Shown: positions 6,295 through 14,593 of the stretch, one piece after another
How positions within the stretch are numbered: position 1 is the first letter of the stretch
Layout: each line of letters begins with the position of its first letter
Assembly (NCBI GenBank): GCA_027039465.1
Contig: JALWEA010000069.1
Coordinates: 1 to 17,109, forward strand
Reading direction: 5' to 3'
Length of the DNA: 17,109 nucleotides
From: Calditrichia bacterium
Lineage (GTDB): Bacteria > Calditrichota > Calditrichia > Calditrichales > Calditrichaceae
Translations under genes and position numbers: made by a program
Notes under the pieces: model-generated
What the model saw: the letters and a program-made list of their open reading frames with translations, nothing else
Told to the model about the DNA's origin: nothing
Database searches by the model: none

Positions 6295-7415
6295 AACATG
6301 TCCTCCAACCTGTTTTGAATTTCTTGCAAAATATCTTTGCGGGCAAAGCGGTATTCCAAAACCGATGAAGCGACCTTATCCTCACTTTCACGTTCGGGTT
6401 CTTCGGAAATATTTTCGATTTCTTTTTTGCCGAATAATTTTTGCATCAAACGTTTAATACCCGAGGCATTTTCCTGCTCTTCTATCTGTTCCTTGATTTG
6501 CAGATATTGCTCTTCCGGTAAAATGAATTGTTGATCGGCCCAGTTTTTTAATTTTTTAAGAATAAAATTAATATCACCCTCATAACTCTCGGCCAGCATC
6601 GTAATGGATTTACCTTTGCGCATTTCCCGCAAAATCTTACGTTCATTGGGGCCGAATTCTTCGTAATTTAGCTCGGGATGAGGATAGTAAAGGGTATTCG
6701 GATTTGTAATTGTGGATAATAATCGTTGTGTTTCTTTTTTATAATCGCTGCATTCTTTAAAGATTTGCTCGTTGGTCAACATGATCATACGCTTGGAGAC
6801 AAATTGATCTTCTTTAAAAAAGGCAAAACCATGTTCCCAAGAGGCCATTATCAAAACGGCTGTTAGCGGATCCATTTGATGATAAACGGCATTTACGATT
6901 TGACCGTTCTTGAATTCAATCCGCCCCTTACGTTCGGACCAATGCAAATACAGAACGCCGGTACTCGTGGCCTTGGTGAAAGTGCGTAGTAAATCTACTC
7001 CGTTAATAAATTCCAATGAGCCCTGAAATGCGTATTTTTCCTGTTCATCGGTCGGGGCAAAAATTTCGTTATAAGATTTTATTAGGAATTCCAACTCTTG
7101 GCGATGAACCGGCCAAGGAATAATTTCGCGTACCTTCAATTGCCAGAAAAGCTGGCGTTGATCCTGCTTGGGTTCCGGAGTGGAGCAAACAATGGGAATC
7201 TCGATTTGCCGCTCATTTAACAAGGCCAGCGTTTCTTCAACCCATTTAAAAGACTTGCCGATAACCCAGACCACCTGCCATTCGTCAAAATTTTTATGTT
7301 CCAAAAAATGTTCACCGCTTTCAAACCAGCGAAAATGCACCGGCAGGCGATTATACTGCGTAATCAGCAAATCAAAATGCGCTTTTTCTTTGGCCAACAC
7401 CGCGACGGTAATCAT
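6291..7415 (-). CDS. Pseudo-receiver plus DUF4388 (PATAN) signalling protein
   Basis: This is a 374-aa cytoplasmic protein. Residues 1-115 have the alternating strand/helix pattern of a response-regulator receiver, but the phosphoacceptor strand reads WQVVWVIGKS with no Asp, and the usual Lys-Pro is replaced by PWPV, so it should not be phosphorylated. Residues about 130-212 are a DUF4388/PATAN domain: GSLEFINGVDLLRTF, TGVLYLHWSERKGRIEFKNG, then QIVNAVYHQMDPLTAV and HGFAFFK. Residues about 255-300 look like a winged helix (NERKILREMRKGKSITMLAE). A charged linker and a short helical tail close the protein. Start: ATG at 7415 with GAGGA upstream, overlapping the previous stop by 4 nt (ATGA). 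A frame to 7526 would add 37 residues of poor content. It is probably co-translated with both neighbours. The PATAN role in protein-protein signalling is family knowledge; the partner is unknown. Confidence 0.82.
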   Translation of the reverse strand: MITVAVLAKEKAHFDLLITQYNRLPVHFRWFESGEHFLEHKNFDEWQVVWVIGKSFKWVEETLALLNERQIEIPIVCSTPEPKQDQRQLFWQLKVREIIPWPVHRQELEFLIKSYNEIFAPTDEQEKYAFQGSLEFINGVDLLRTFTKATSTGVLYLHWSERKGRIEFKNGQIVNAVYHQMDPLTAVLIMASWEHGFAFFKEDQFVSKRMIMLTNEQIFKECSDYKKETQRLLSTITNPNTLYYPHPELNYEEFGPNERKILREMRKGKSITMLAESYEGDINFILKKLKNWADQQFILPEEQYLQIKEQIEEQENASGIKRLMQKLFGKKEIENISEEPERESEDKVASSVLEYRFARKDILQEIQNRLEDMF

Positions 7416-8977
7416 GATTCTTCCTCGCTTTCCGCCTTCGTTTCTATTTTGGGAACTTCGATGGGCCGTAAGTTTAAAATCACTTCTAACATTTCCGCCT
7501 GACTTTTGGCCGAGTAAGCAAGCCACGGAAATTTCGCCGATATAACATAACGTTGCCGCACTGATTCTATCGTTTGCCCCTCATCAAGGTAACTGACGGC
7601 AGCAACAGACGGCAAAGGATATTGCGCCAAAACCTGATTGATCAAATAGCTTAAATATTCCGTTTGTTCGGTTCGCCGCGCATCAATTAAAAAGACAAAG
7701 CCATTTACGGTTTCGGTAAGCATGGAAAGCATGCGCAGCAGTTGATGGTTGGCGCGCAACCCGATTAAAATTATCTCCAATTTTTCCGCCAAAAGCAATC
7801 GTACAAAATACATATTGCTTTCTAGATAAACTTTTTCGGGCGTTCCGGCCAAAGTGTTCAAATAATGCTTAAGGATCTCTTGCTCTTCGGCAACAACCAC
7901 AATTTTTGCCTTCTGCCCTTCCTCAAGTTCCAAAACTTCCGCCAATGCATCGATTTTTTGCAGATCTCCGGCAATTTCGCTAATGGCCTGCTGATCCACA
8001 TTCACGCCTTCGACAAAGATTTCATTTTGCTCGATCATGGTTTCCAAAGGCTCATTAATCCGCAACATGCCGAAATGTTTAAGCTTGCCCAATAAACGCA
8101 AGGTCTCGTGATTGGGATAAAAAGGATTTTCCAACACTTCGGCTAATTCACGCGGAATAGAGAGGAACTCTAAAAATTCAGGATCAACGGAAAGGTCATA
8201 CAAGGGTAAATCACCCAAATTAATAGCCTGTAACACACTAGCTTCTGACTTGAACTCACGCAAGATCGGTTCTATTTCAAGTTTTAGATTTTGCGAATAA
8301 ATCATTAAACCGGGCAAAGTAAGATAAATGGTCGGTTCGATTTTATCTGTCGGTGCTTCTTTGAAAGTAAAGGCCCCTTCATTCCATAAAGTGATGTGCA
8401 AAAACGCATCCAAACCGGTATGATTCAAAACGCGGGCATCGATAATTTGGCCTTCTTTAAAGAATATCTGCCCGATATTTCGGGGCGCCATCACCTTTAA
8501 AATACCGCTTTTTCCATTACCCGTAATACCCCAAAGCATTTTTAGAAAATCAACCGTTTGCAATTGGCCTTGAATATCCGCAGCAGATTCCTTGCCGCCT
8601 TGATTATACACCTGCATCCACCACTTAATGCTGCGGTAAACTTCTTCGAGAGATGTTCCGTCATCGTAAACGCGCAAAGCGCCTAATTCGTAAAATACAA
8701 TACGCTTGGTGGCATCACGAGGCACATTAAAAACAACCGTTAAATGGCGTTTTAATGCTTTGAATAGTTGTACGATTGCATTACGGTCTTCGGATACAAG
8801 ACTTGTATAATCAAGCAATGCAAATTGGGGCTGATTGACATCAATAAGTTCTAAAAAAGATTCAAGCGATCCGGCATCCAAAACAGGGATATTTTCTTCC
8901 TGAAAAGATCCGGTAAAATATTCTTTTTGGTGCGGATTTCGATCGAAAATCAGGACTGTCATTTCGGGCATAGCCAT
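7412..8977 (-). CDS. Receiver-like, DUF4388 and GTPase-like three-domain protein
   Basis: This is a 521-aa cytoplasmic protein. Residues 6-125 resemble a receiver with acidic Asp12 and a candidate Asp56 (FALLDYTS), but the conserved Thr/Ser position is Asn84 and the Lys is replaced (LRVYDDGT), so phosphotransfer is doubtful. Residues about 136-230 are DUF4388/PATAN: GQLQTVDFLKMLWG, KSGILKVM, IGQIFFKEGQIIDARV and GAFTFKEAP. Residues about 265-307 look like a winged helix. Residues about 357-503 follow a small-GTPase order: KIVVVA, GFVFLIDARR, SVAAVSYLDE and a G5-like LAYSAKS. The P-loop is absent (EEQEILKHYLN), so this half is a pseudo-GTPase. ATG at 8977 and ATG at 8971 are both possible; AAAGG is 8 bases from the second and only 2 from the first, so 8971 may be the real start. 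The gap to the upstream methyltransferase is 29 nt; the stop overlaps the next gene. Confidence 0.82.
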   Translation of the reverse strand: MAMPEMTVLIFDRNPHQKEYFTGSFQEENIPVLDAGSLESFLELIDVNQPQFALLDYTSLVSEDRNAIVQLFKALKRHLTVVFNVPRDATKRIVFYELGALRVYDDGTSLEEVYRSIKWWMQVYNQGGKESAADIQGQLQTVDFLKMLWGITGNGKSGILKVMAPRNIGQIFFKEGQIIDARVLNHTGLDAFLHITLWNEGAFTFKEAPTDKIEPTIYLTLPGLMIYSQNLKLEIEPILREFKSEASVLQAINLGDLPLYDLSVDPEFLEFLSIPRELAEVLENPFYPNHETLRLLGKLKHFGMLRINEPLETMIEQNEIFVEGVNVDQQAISEIAGDLQKIDALAEVLELEEGQKAKIVVVAEEQEILKHYLNTLAGTPEKVYLESNMYFVRLLLAEKLEIILIGLRANHQLLRMLSMLTETVNGFVFLIDARRTEQTEYLSYLINQVLAQYPLPSVAAVSYLDEGQTIESVRQRYVISAKFPWLAYSAKSQAEMLEVILNLRPIEVPKIETKAESEEES

Positions 8978-9006
8978 CGCCTTTATTAAACCATTGTAAA
9001 AACAAT

Positions 9007-9591
9007 TTATCGGTTCGGGCTGTATTTGTCAAGGTTAAATTTATTAAATTTAAGATACTTACCCAAAACATGGTACAAAACGACACCGTAAGCGACCGAG
9101 ACATTTAACGATTGTTTAATGCCCAGCATGGGAATTTCCACCGCCAAATCGGCCATTTGCACCACTTCTTCGCTTACACCGTCCACTTCGTTGCCAACCA
9201 CCAGGCACACGGGGAACCGATAATCGGCCTGCAAAAAATTTTGGCTTTGCGTTGTATGTTCAACAACAACAATTTGCACACCTTGCGCTTTTAACTGTTG
9301 CAAGATCGGTATCGGGTCTTTGGCGTAACTCCAAGGGACGCTGTCCGTAGCGCCCAAGGCCGTTTTCTCAATTTCCATTCGCGGCGGACGAGCGGTAAAT
9401 CCCGTTAAATACAAATGTTCGATGCGTACACCGTCACTAGTACGAAAAATGCTACCCACATTGTGCATACTGCGAATATTCTCGGCCACAACAAAAATAG
9501 GTAACCGTTTTAATTGTTTCAACTCATCCAAATTGGGCTGCCGCACAAATATTTCATTAAAGCTCAATTTTCTGATTTCATTTTCCGCCAT
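9007..9591 (-). CDS. SpoU/TrmH-family RNA 2'-O-ribose methyltransferase
   Basis: This 194-aa SPOUT-fold enzyme should transfer methyl from S-adenosylmethionine to a ribose 2'-OH of tRNA or rRNA. All three family motifs are present: motif 1 NIRSMHNVGSIFRTSDG (about 39-55), motif 2 LVVGNEVDGVSEEVV and motif 3 IPMLGIKQSLNVSVAYGVVLY, which forms the trefoil-knot SAM site. It lacks the N-terminal substrate-binding domain of RlmB-like proteins and is near the minimal length for the family. Start: ATG at 9591 with AGGA seven bases upstream. It lies 21 nt after the RlmD-type gene, so the two RNA methyltransferases are probably co-transcribed. The target nucleotide cannot be told from sequence. Confidence 0.93.
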   Translation of the reverse strand: MAENEIRKLSFNEIFVRQPNLDELKQLKRLPIFVVAENIRSMHNVGSIFRTSDGVRIEHLYLTGFTARPPRMEIEKTALGATDSVPWSYAKDPIPILQQLKAQGVQIVVVEHTTQSQNFLQADYRFPVCLVVGNEVDGVSEEVVQMADLAVEIPMLGIKQSLNVSVAYGVVLYHVLGKYLKFNKFNLDKYSPNR

Positions 9592-9612
9592 TTCACTTCC
9601 TGCTTAAATGGT

Positions 9613-11019
9613 TCATTCTTTTCGAATCAATTCCACGACCGTTTCAATATGATAGGTTTGCGGAAACATATCCACCGGTTGAACTTTAAGCACCCTAAAA
9701 CGTTCGTTTAAAATTTTCAAATCCCGCGCCAGCGTTGTGGGATTGCAAGAAACGTAAACCATGCGCTTTGGCCGTAATTGATTAATCAACCGCAACACTT
9801 TTTCGTGCATGCCGCTGCGGGGCGGATCGGTTATAATCACCTCCGGTTTGGGTTCAACATCGTGCATGGTTTTAAGCAAGTCGCCTTGCACAAAGCGCAC
9901 ATTTTTTACGCCGTGTTCACGCGCATTTTGTCGGGCATCGGCAACAGCGCTTTCCACCACTTCAAAGCCGATTACCTCTTTGGCTTTTTGCGCCAAAAAC
10001 AAAGTGATGGTTCCGGTTCCGGCGTACAAATCCCACACAACGGAATGTTCGTCAATTTCTGCGAAATTCAAAGCAACTTCGTACAGACGCTCCGCCTGTT
10101 TGGTGTTAGTCTGAAAGAACGAATTGGCCGAAATATTAAAAACAAAATCACCGATTTTATCTTGAATGTAGGCGCGTCCGGCCAAAACGAATTCCTTTTC
10201 TCCTACTGCAATTTGAGCCAGACGGGTGTTAATGTTATTAACCACACTCACCACCTGCGGAAAACGTTTTTGCAGTTCTTGGGCCAGCGGTTTCAACAAA
10301 TTCACATCTTCAAACGCAGTGACAATGTTCACCATAATTTCGCCGTTAAAGGCGCTTTGGCGAATGATCAGGAAGCGCAAAAATCCTTCGTGGCTTCGAA
10401 TGCCATACGGTGGAATACCCTTTTCCCGAAACCAGTCGGACACAAAGCGCAAAATTTCATTGGCCGTATCCGATTGCAAAAGACAGTGATCGATGTGCAA
10501 AATTTTGTCAAAGGTGCCCGGCACATGCAAACCCAAAGCAAAGCCTCTGTCCACCTCCGGCTGATGTAACTCTTCCGGCAAAAGCCAGCGCCGATCTGAA
10601 AAAGAAAACTCCATTTTATTGCGGTAAGCAAAAGGTTGAGGCGAAGGCAGCACATCGCGTACCGTCACATCCGGTATTGCGCCGATTCGTGTTAGCGCAT
10701 CTTCCACAATTTTCTTTTTGAAATGCAATTGATTTTCGTAACTCATATTTTGCCAGGTACAGCCGCCGCACCATTTAAAATATTTGCAGGGCGCTTCGAT
10801 TCGATAAGGAGAAGGTTGTAAAATTTCCAGCAAATAGGCTTCGGCAAAATCTTTTTTACGCTTGGCAATGCGTGCCTTTACCAACTCTCCGGGCAAAGCG
10901 TCTTTCACGAAAATCACATAATTTTCAAGTCGGGCCACCCCTTTGCCGCCAAAAGCCAAATCTTCGATTTTCAGTTCATATTCGCCGCCCCGTTTAACCG
11001 GATATTTTTGTTCGCTCAT
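9613..11019 (-). CDS. rlmD: 23S rRNA (uracil-5-)-methyltransferase, RlmD/RumA type
   Basis: This 468-aa SAM-dependent enzyme methylates C5 of a uracil, U1939 of 23S rRNA in E. coli RlmD; RlmCD- or TrmA-like specificity is possible. An N-terminal TRAM domain (about 5-68) is followed by the [4Fe-4S] cysteines Cys78, Cys84 and Cys87 (CKYFKWCGGC) and Cys179 (IDHC). The central RNA-binding domain leads to the Rossmann part with DLYAGTGTITLFLA and DPPRSGMHEKV. The catalytic nucleophile is Cys425 in YVSCNPTTLARD, followed by PVDMFPQTYHIETVVEL. Length and motifs are complete. Start: ATG at 11019, overlapping the radical SAM gene's stop by 4 nt (ATGA). Confidence 0.95.
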   Translation of the reverse strand: MSEQKYPVKRGGEYELKIEDLAFGGKGVARLENYVIFVKDALPGELVKARIAKRKKDFAEAYLLEILQPSPYRIEAPCKYFKWCGGCTWQNMSYENQLHFKKKIVEDALTRIGAIPDVTVRDVLPSPQPFAYRNKMEFSFSDRRWLLPEELHQPEVDRGFALGLHVPGTFDKILHIDHCLLQSDTANEILRFVSDWFREKGIPPYGIRSHEGFLRFLIIRQSAFNGEIMVNIVTAFEDVNLLKPLAQELQKRFPQVVSVVNNINTRLAQIAVGEKEFVLAGRAYIQDKIGDFVFNISANSFFQTNTKQAERLYEVALNFAEIDEHSVVWDLYAGTGTITLFLAQKAKEVIGFEVVESAVADARQNAREHGVKNVRFVQGDLLKTMHDVEPKPEVIITDPPRSGMHEKVLRLINQLRPKRMVYVSCNPTTLARDLKILNERFRVLKVQPVDMFPQTYHIETVVELIRKE

Positions 11020-12428
11020 TGCATTTCCCGTACTACTTTTTTTACTGCCAAACCAAGCTTTTCATTATTAAACAAAGCGATTTCATTCTTAGCCGCTTCA
11101 TTCATAATTGCGGCAAATTTACGAATTTTTCGTAATGTTTCATAAGATATTGTAGGATTGCGCATGGAAAAAATGGTTTTATTGGTTAACAACGGATCCA
11201 TATCTTCGGGGATCAATCCCGCCTGTACCGCCCGATCAAATTCTACGGTTCCGTGGATGGGTGAAAAAGAAGCAAGACGCACAACGACGCCCAAATTATT
11301 GACAAAAATAATACTAGCCACCACCTCTTCCAGGGTTTGTCCTGGCAATCCCATAATAACATAAGCTTCAATATCCCTTGCACGGTACCCGGCTTGCTTT
11401 AAATTTTCCACGGCTTGCACCATGGCTTCGTTGCTGACTTTGGAATACATGTCCTGCCAGCGCGATTCATTAGTCGTCTCGTAACTTAAACGAATGGTCT
11501 TAAAGTTTGAACGGTACATTAAATCGGCCAATTCCCGATCGATAAAACGAATGAACAGGCCGTTGGGCGTGTGCAAACGAAAGGGCAAACGGCTTTCAAT
11601 TAAGCCTTGGAGAATCACTTGGATATGTTTTTTCTTGGCAATGAACAAAGCATCGTCGTAAAAAGCAAAATCACGCAGTTTAAAACGATGATAATGGCTG
11701 ACCATTTCTTCCACCACTTTTTGCGGCTGGCGTTGGGTAAACGGCATGGAAATTTTCTTTTGCGCGCAAAAGGAACAATTGTAGGGACAGCCCCTGGCCG
11801 TCATAATAATTAAATAATCGGGGTGGTTTAACAGATCAAACGCCGGATACGGGTAATCATCCAATGTTTTGGGAAGCTGATCCGCGGGAATGTTGAGTGA
11901 AAATAAGTCGCTAAGCAGATTCAATGTTTTAATTTCACCGGGGCCTGTAATAATGTAGTCGGGTCGGATAACGCGTTTGGCATGTTCCGGCAACAAAGTG
12001 GCATAAATTCCGCCTAAAATAACCGGAACATCGGGCAGATGGGTTCGTACCAGTTCCACGACCCGTTTAACGCCCAAATACCAATAGGTCATAATCGAAG
12101 TCACCAAAACCGCATCCGCATCGCTATTCTCTTTTAATTTTTGAATGAATAATTCTTCGGAGATGCCGTAACGGGCAAACTTCCGAGGTACATGTTGCAG
12201 GATTTCGGGTTTGGGAATTTCGGTACGCTTAAACGGCCCGATACCGTACTTTTTTACTTTGGGAAAAGGAGGCTCGGCATATTTATCAAGGCAGTCGATC
12301 AATGAGACATCAAAGCCAAAACGACGCAGAAAACCGGCTAGGTACAAAAGGCCTAATGGTTTTCCCCACAAATCATAAGCGGTGAAGTCATATATCCAGG
12401 GATTGATTAATAATAACTTTTTGGACAT
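11016..12428 (-). CDS. B12-binding-domain radical SAM protein of unknown substrate
   Basis: This is a 470-aa protein. Residues about 1-165 resemble the cobalamin-binding Rossmann domain (PLGLLYLAGFLRRFGFDVSLID, VPVILGGIYATLLPEHA, ITGPGE), but the DxHxxG histidine motif is absent, so base-off B12 binding through His is not supported. The radical SAM core carries Cys214, Cys218 and Cys221 in ARGCPYNCSFC, which bind the [4Fe-4S] cluster that cleaves SAM. FYDDALF, ETTNESRWQDMYSKV and AYVIMGLPGQTLEEV are typical of the BchE/P-methylase-like group. Start: ATG at 12428. No clear Shine-Dalgarno is seen upstream (AATCGATCCTTTGTT), which is unusual in this block. Coupling to the RlmD-type gene suggests RNA or cofactor modification, but that is only context. 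Confidence 0.88.
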   Translation of the reverse strand: MSKKLLLINPWIYDFTAYDLWGKPLGLLYLAGFLRRFGFDVSLIDCLDKYAEPPFPKVKKYGIGPFKRTEIPKPEILQHVPRKFARYGISEELFIQKLKENSDADAVLVTSIMTYWYLGVKRVVELVRTHLPDVPVILGGIYATLLPEHAKRVIRPDYIITGPGEIKTLNLLSDLFSLNIPADQLPKTLDDYPYPAFDLLNHPDYLIIMTARGCPYNCSFCAQKKISMPFTQRQPQKVVEEMVSHYHRFKLRDFAFYDDALFIAKKKHIQVILQGLIESRLPFRLHTPNGLFIRFIDRELADLMYRSNFKTIRLSYETTNESRWQDMYSKVSNEAMVQAVENLKQAGYRARDIEAYVIMGLPGQTLEEVVASIIFVNNLGVVVRLASFSPIHGTVEFDRAVQAGLIPEDMDPLLTNKTIFSMRNPTISYETLRKIRKFAAIMNEAAKNEIALFNNEKLGLAVKKVVREMQ

Positions 12429-12554
12429 AACAAAGGATCGATTAAAAAACAGAGGCTACTGACTCAATACTTCGAATGCACTCCGTAATTTTGTGTCCGA
12501 GTGTGCTATTCGTCGGAAAAAGCAAAATCGCCCGAAGCCCGTTACAGGTTGAAA
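12429..12554. other. Short intergenic gap within the minus-strand block
   Basis: These 126 bases separate the TPR gene from the radical SAM gene. I found no convincing terminator or strong promoter. A 5-bp stem (TCCGA/TCGGA) is too weak to call. Whether transcription continues through is open. Confidence 0.4.
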
Positions 12555-13772
12555 TCAAACTAATTGTTCTTCGACTTCGTCATCACGGATTTTTACTTTT
12601 TTGCTTTTTCGGCCCCGTTTTTTTGCGCCTTTTTCTTTTTCCGCTTCGGTTAACCGTTCTTCATGTGATTCGTATGTTTGCCCGTCCAATTTGTAACGAT
12701 TATTCAATTCCACCCAGGCGTCCAATTCCGCTTTGACAAAACGAATGGTTCCCCGTTCGGAATCGAAATACGATGGAATTTCATCGTTAAACGCTTTGCG
12801 GGTTAAATCAAAAGGACGATCAAACCCGAGGTAACGCGCCGCGGTGGCAGCATTCCACATATTTTTTTCATCATCCACATAACCCGGAATATGGAAATTC
12901 CATTCCGATTTCAAATGATCTTGCAACCATTCCGGATTGGCTTTGTAAATTTTATCCAATTTTTGTCGATATCCCTTGCCTTTTTTGTAGGCGATCATGG
13001 CTTTACCGAACAGAGCGTAATAGGAATCGGGAAATTCTTTTTCAATTTCATCATAAATGGCTTCGGCTTTATCCAACTCCCCCAACTTAATGTAGGCAAT
13101 GGCCAACTGGTGCAAAGCGACATCGCTGTGTTCACTGCGTGCCGACTTTTCAAGATATTCAATAGCCTTTTCATATTTACCCAATTTCATCAACGCTTTG
13201 GCCATGTTTTTATTGGCTAGCGGATCGTCCGGTTTAATGGCTAAGGCATTCTTCAAGTCTTCCACCGCGTTAGGATACAAATCTCCGTTCATTTTGTTGA
13301 CGCCGCGATTCAGATGCACGTAAAACTTAATTTCATCCGGTAGCGGTTCAAATTCAAAATCGTTGTAATAAAAATCCAAACTGCGGGTACTAATAATACG
13401 TGAACGACCGTGTGAGCGACGATTCATATTGAATTCTTTTAAAATTTTGGCAAAAAAGAAACCGAGCTTGCGCTTTACTTCAGGTTCATTTACCAAAATA
13501 ATATTCGTCCCGTTATTGTTAAAAGGCATTTCTTCCTGGTTATTGCCGTTTGAACCGTTTTGATTAGCTTCGTTAATTTTATCTTTTGCCGTATGAAAGA
13601 CATGATTCAAAAATTCATTCACCATATTGGTTGGCGAACTCAGGCGCATTTCCACGAAGCTGCGCATGTAGCCTGCTTCGCAACATAACGAATAGTTGAA
13701 AGTCACACGATTATCCATGTATGACCATTTCTTTAAGTAGGTAGATAATAAATGCAGATTAAAAAAATCCAT
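12555..13772 (-). CDS. TPR protein with excisionase/MerR-like helix-turn-helix and basic tail
   Basis: This is a 405-aa, probably cytoplasmic protein. Residues 1-145 form a divergent N-terminal domain I do not recognise, with an Asn/Gly-rich loop near 68-90. Residues about 148-275 contain TPR repeats (AVEDLKNALAIKPDDPLANK, ALMKLGKYEKAIEYLEKS, AYIKLGELDKAEAIYDEI). Residues about 304-358 (NMWNAATAARYLGFDRPFDL ending GTIRFVKAELDAWVE) match the pattern of an HTH_17/excisionase-type winged helix in spacing, including the final FxxxELDAW. The tail is Lys/Arg-rich (AKKRGRKSKKVKIR), with an RGRK core reminiscent of AT-hooks, then acidic. Start: ATG at 13772 with GGGAG five bases upstream. It heads the minus-strand block, facing a 960-bp divergent gap; 126 nt separate it from the radical SAM gene. 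DNA binding is inferred. Confidence 0.78.
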   Translation of the reverse strand: MDFFNLHLLSTYLKKWSYMDNRVTFNYSLCCEAGYMRSFVEMRLSSPTNMVNEFLNHVFHTAKDKINEANQNGSNGNNQEEMPFNNNGTNIILVNEPEVKRKLGFFFAKILKEFNMNRRSHGRSRIISTRSLDFYYNDFEFEPLPDEIKFYVHLNRGVNKMNGDLYPNAVEDLKNALAIKPDDPLANKNMAKALMKLGKYEKAIEYLEKSARSEHSDVALHQLAIAYIKLGELDKAEAIYDEIEKEFPDSYYALFGKAMIAYKKGKGYRQKLDKIYKANPEWLQDHLKSEWNFHIPGYVDDEKNMWNAATAARYLGFDRPFDLTRKAFNDEIPSYFDSERGTIRFVKAELDAWVELNNRYKLDGQTYESHEERLTEAEKEKGAKKRGRKSKKVKIRDDEVEEQLV

Positions 13773-14225
13773 GACTTCTCCCTTATTAAACCATTAAATA
13801 TTCTGCCTGTCGTCCCGGTCCCATTCATTAAAATTTATTTTTAACGCAAGGGCGTTATCTTTTACATAAAGCTAAAAAATTGTATTCGCTTTAATAATAG
13901 AAAAACGAATCTGCAGGAATTTTGTTAAAGATTAATTTCAAAATCCAAATTCAGGTTCCTGAATTTAGTAATTTCACGCGTATTTGTCAACTTTAGACTA
14001 TTTTCATTGGATATTTGATAAAACGAACTATCTTTCTTAATGTTCCAAAATTTATTATCGACGAAAAAAATTTACTTTGATCATTATAGCCTAATAATAG
14101 ACATTATTTGGTCAATTTTTTAATAATTCTTTTTTCCTTGCAGATTGAACTTGCGTTCAGTAATACAATCTTGCTTTATCGGGCAATCAAACTTTTAACC
14201 TCATGTAAGAATTCAATCGTTCGAA

Positions 14226-14270
14226 CTTACCGTTAATCCACCGTTTTATTTGCAAAAAGAATACGGTAAG
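14226..14270. repeat. Inverted repeat CTTACCGT / ACGGTAAG
   Basis: CTTACCGT (14226-14233) and ACGGTAAG (14263-14270) are exact complements separated by 29 bases. It may be a long-loop RNA stem or a pair of half-sites for a regulator of the flanking genes. No known consensus was recognised. Confidence 0.4.
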
Positions 14271-14559
14271 CTAACTATTTAAATTTACCTAAATTCTATT
14301 TTTCAACAAAAAATCAATTTTTAATCGATTCCGCACAAATAATATTTTCAGAATTTTTGATATTTTTATTTAATTAAAATGTCGCAAATTAAAATTATTT
14401 CAATTTTCTACCAACTCTTCTTTTCTCATAAAAAACAAACAATTAAATCAAAGGCAAATTTTACATATCCTGCCAAACTATTACGAAAGCAAATAACCAA
14501 TAAAAATATTTTCCTAAATTTGAATCAATTTTCATTCAAAATTTAACAATCGTTTATTT

Positions 14560-14577
14560 CCGCAAAATTTTTTGCGG
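14560..14577. repeat. Palindrome CCGCAAAA-TT-TTTTGCGG
   Basis: An 8-bp perfect inverted repeat with two central bases lies about 155 bp before the biotin carboxylase start. Its symmetry fits a dimeric regulator operator. It could instead act as a factor-independent terminator for an unseen transcript, with A/T runs inside the stem. Confidence 0.45.
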
Positions 14578-14593
14578 ACGTATCGGCCACTAA

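Noticed and set aside
7416..7526. Longer start for the second DUF4388 protein
   Set aside because: The added 37 residues are shadow sequence of the upstream gene's end. The ATG at 7415 has a GAGGA site and an ATGA overlap.
9778..10569. A 263-codon open frame opposite the RlmD-type gene
   Set aside because: It lies wholly antisense to a gene with complete catalytic motifs and has no recognisable content, so it is a coding shadow.
12429..12554. Terminator after the TPR gene
   Set aside because: Only 3- to 5-bp stems can be drawn, and none is followed directly by a good T run.
14219..14225. GTTCGAA resembling a tRNA T-loop
   Set aside because: Flanking bases cannot form the T-arm, and no acceptor or anticodon stems are found nearby.
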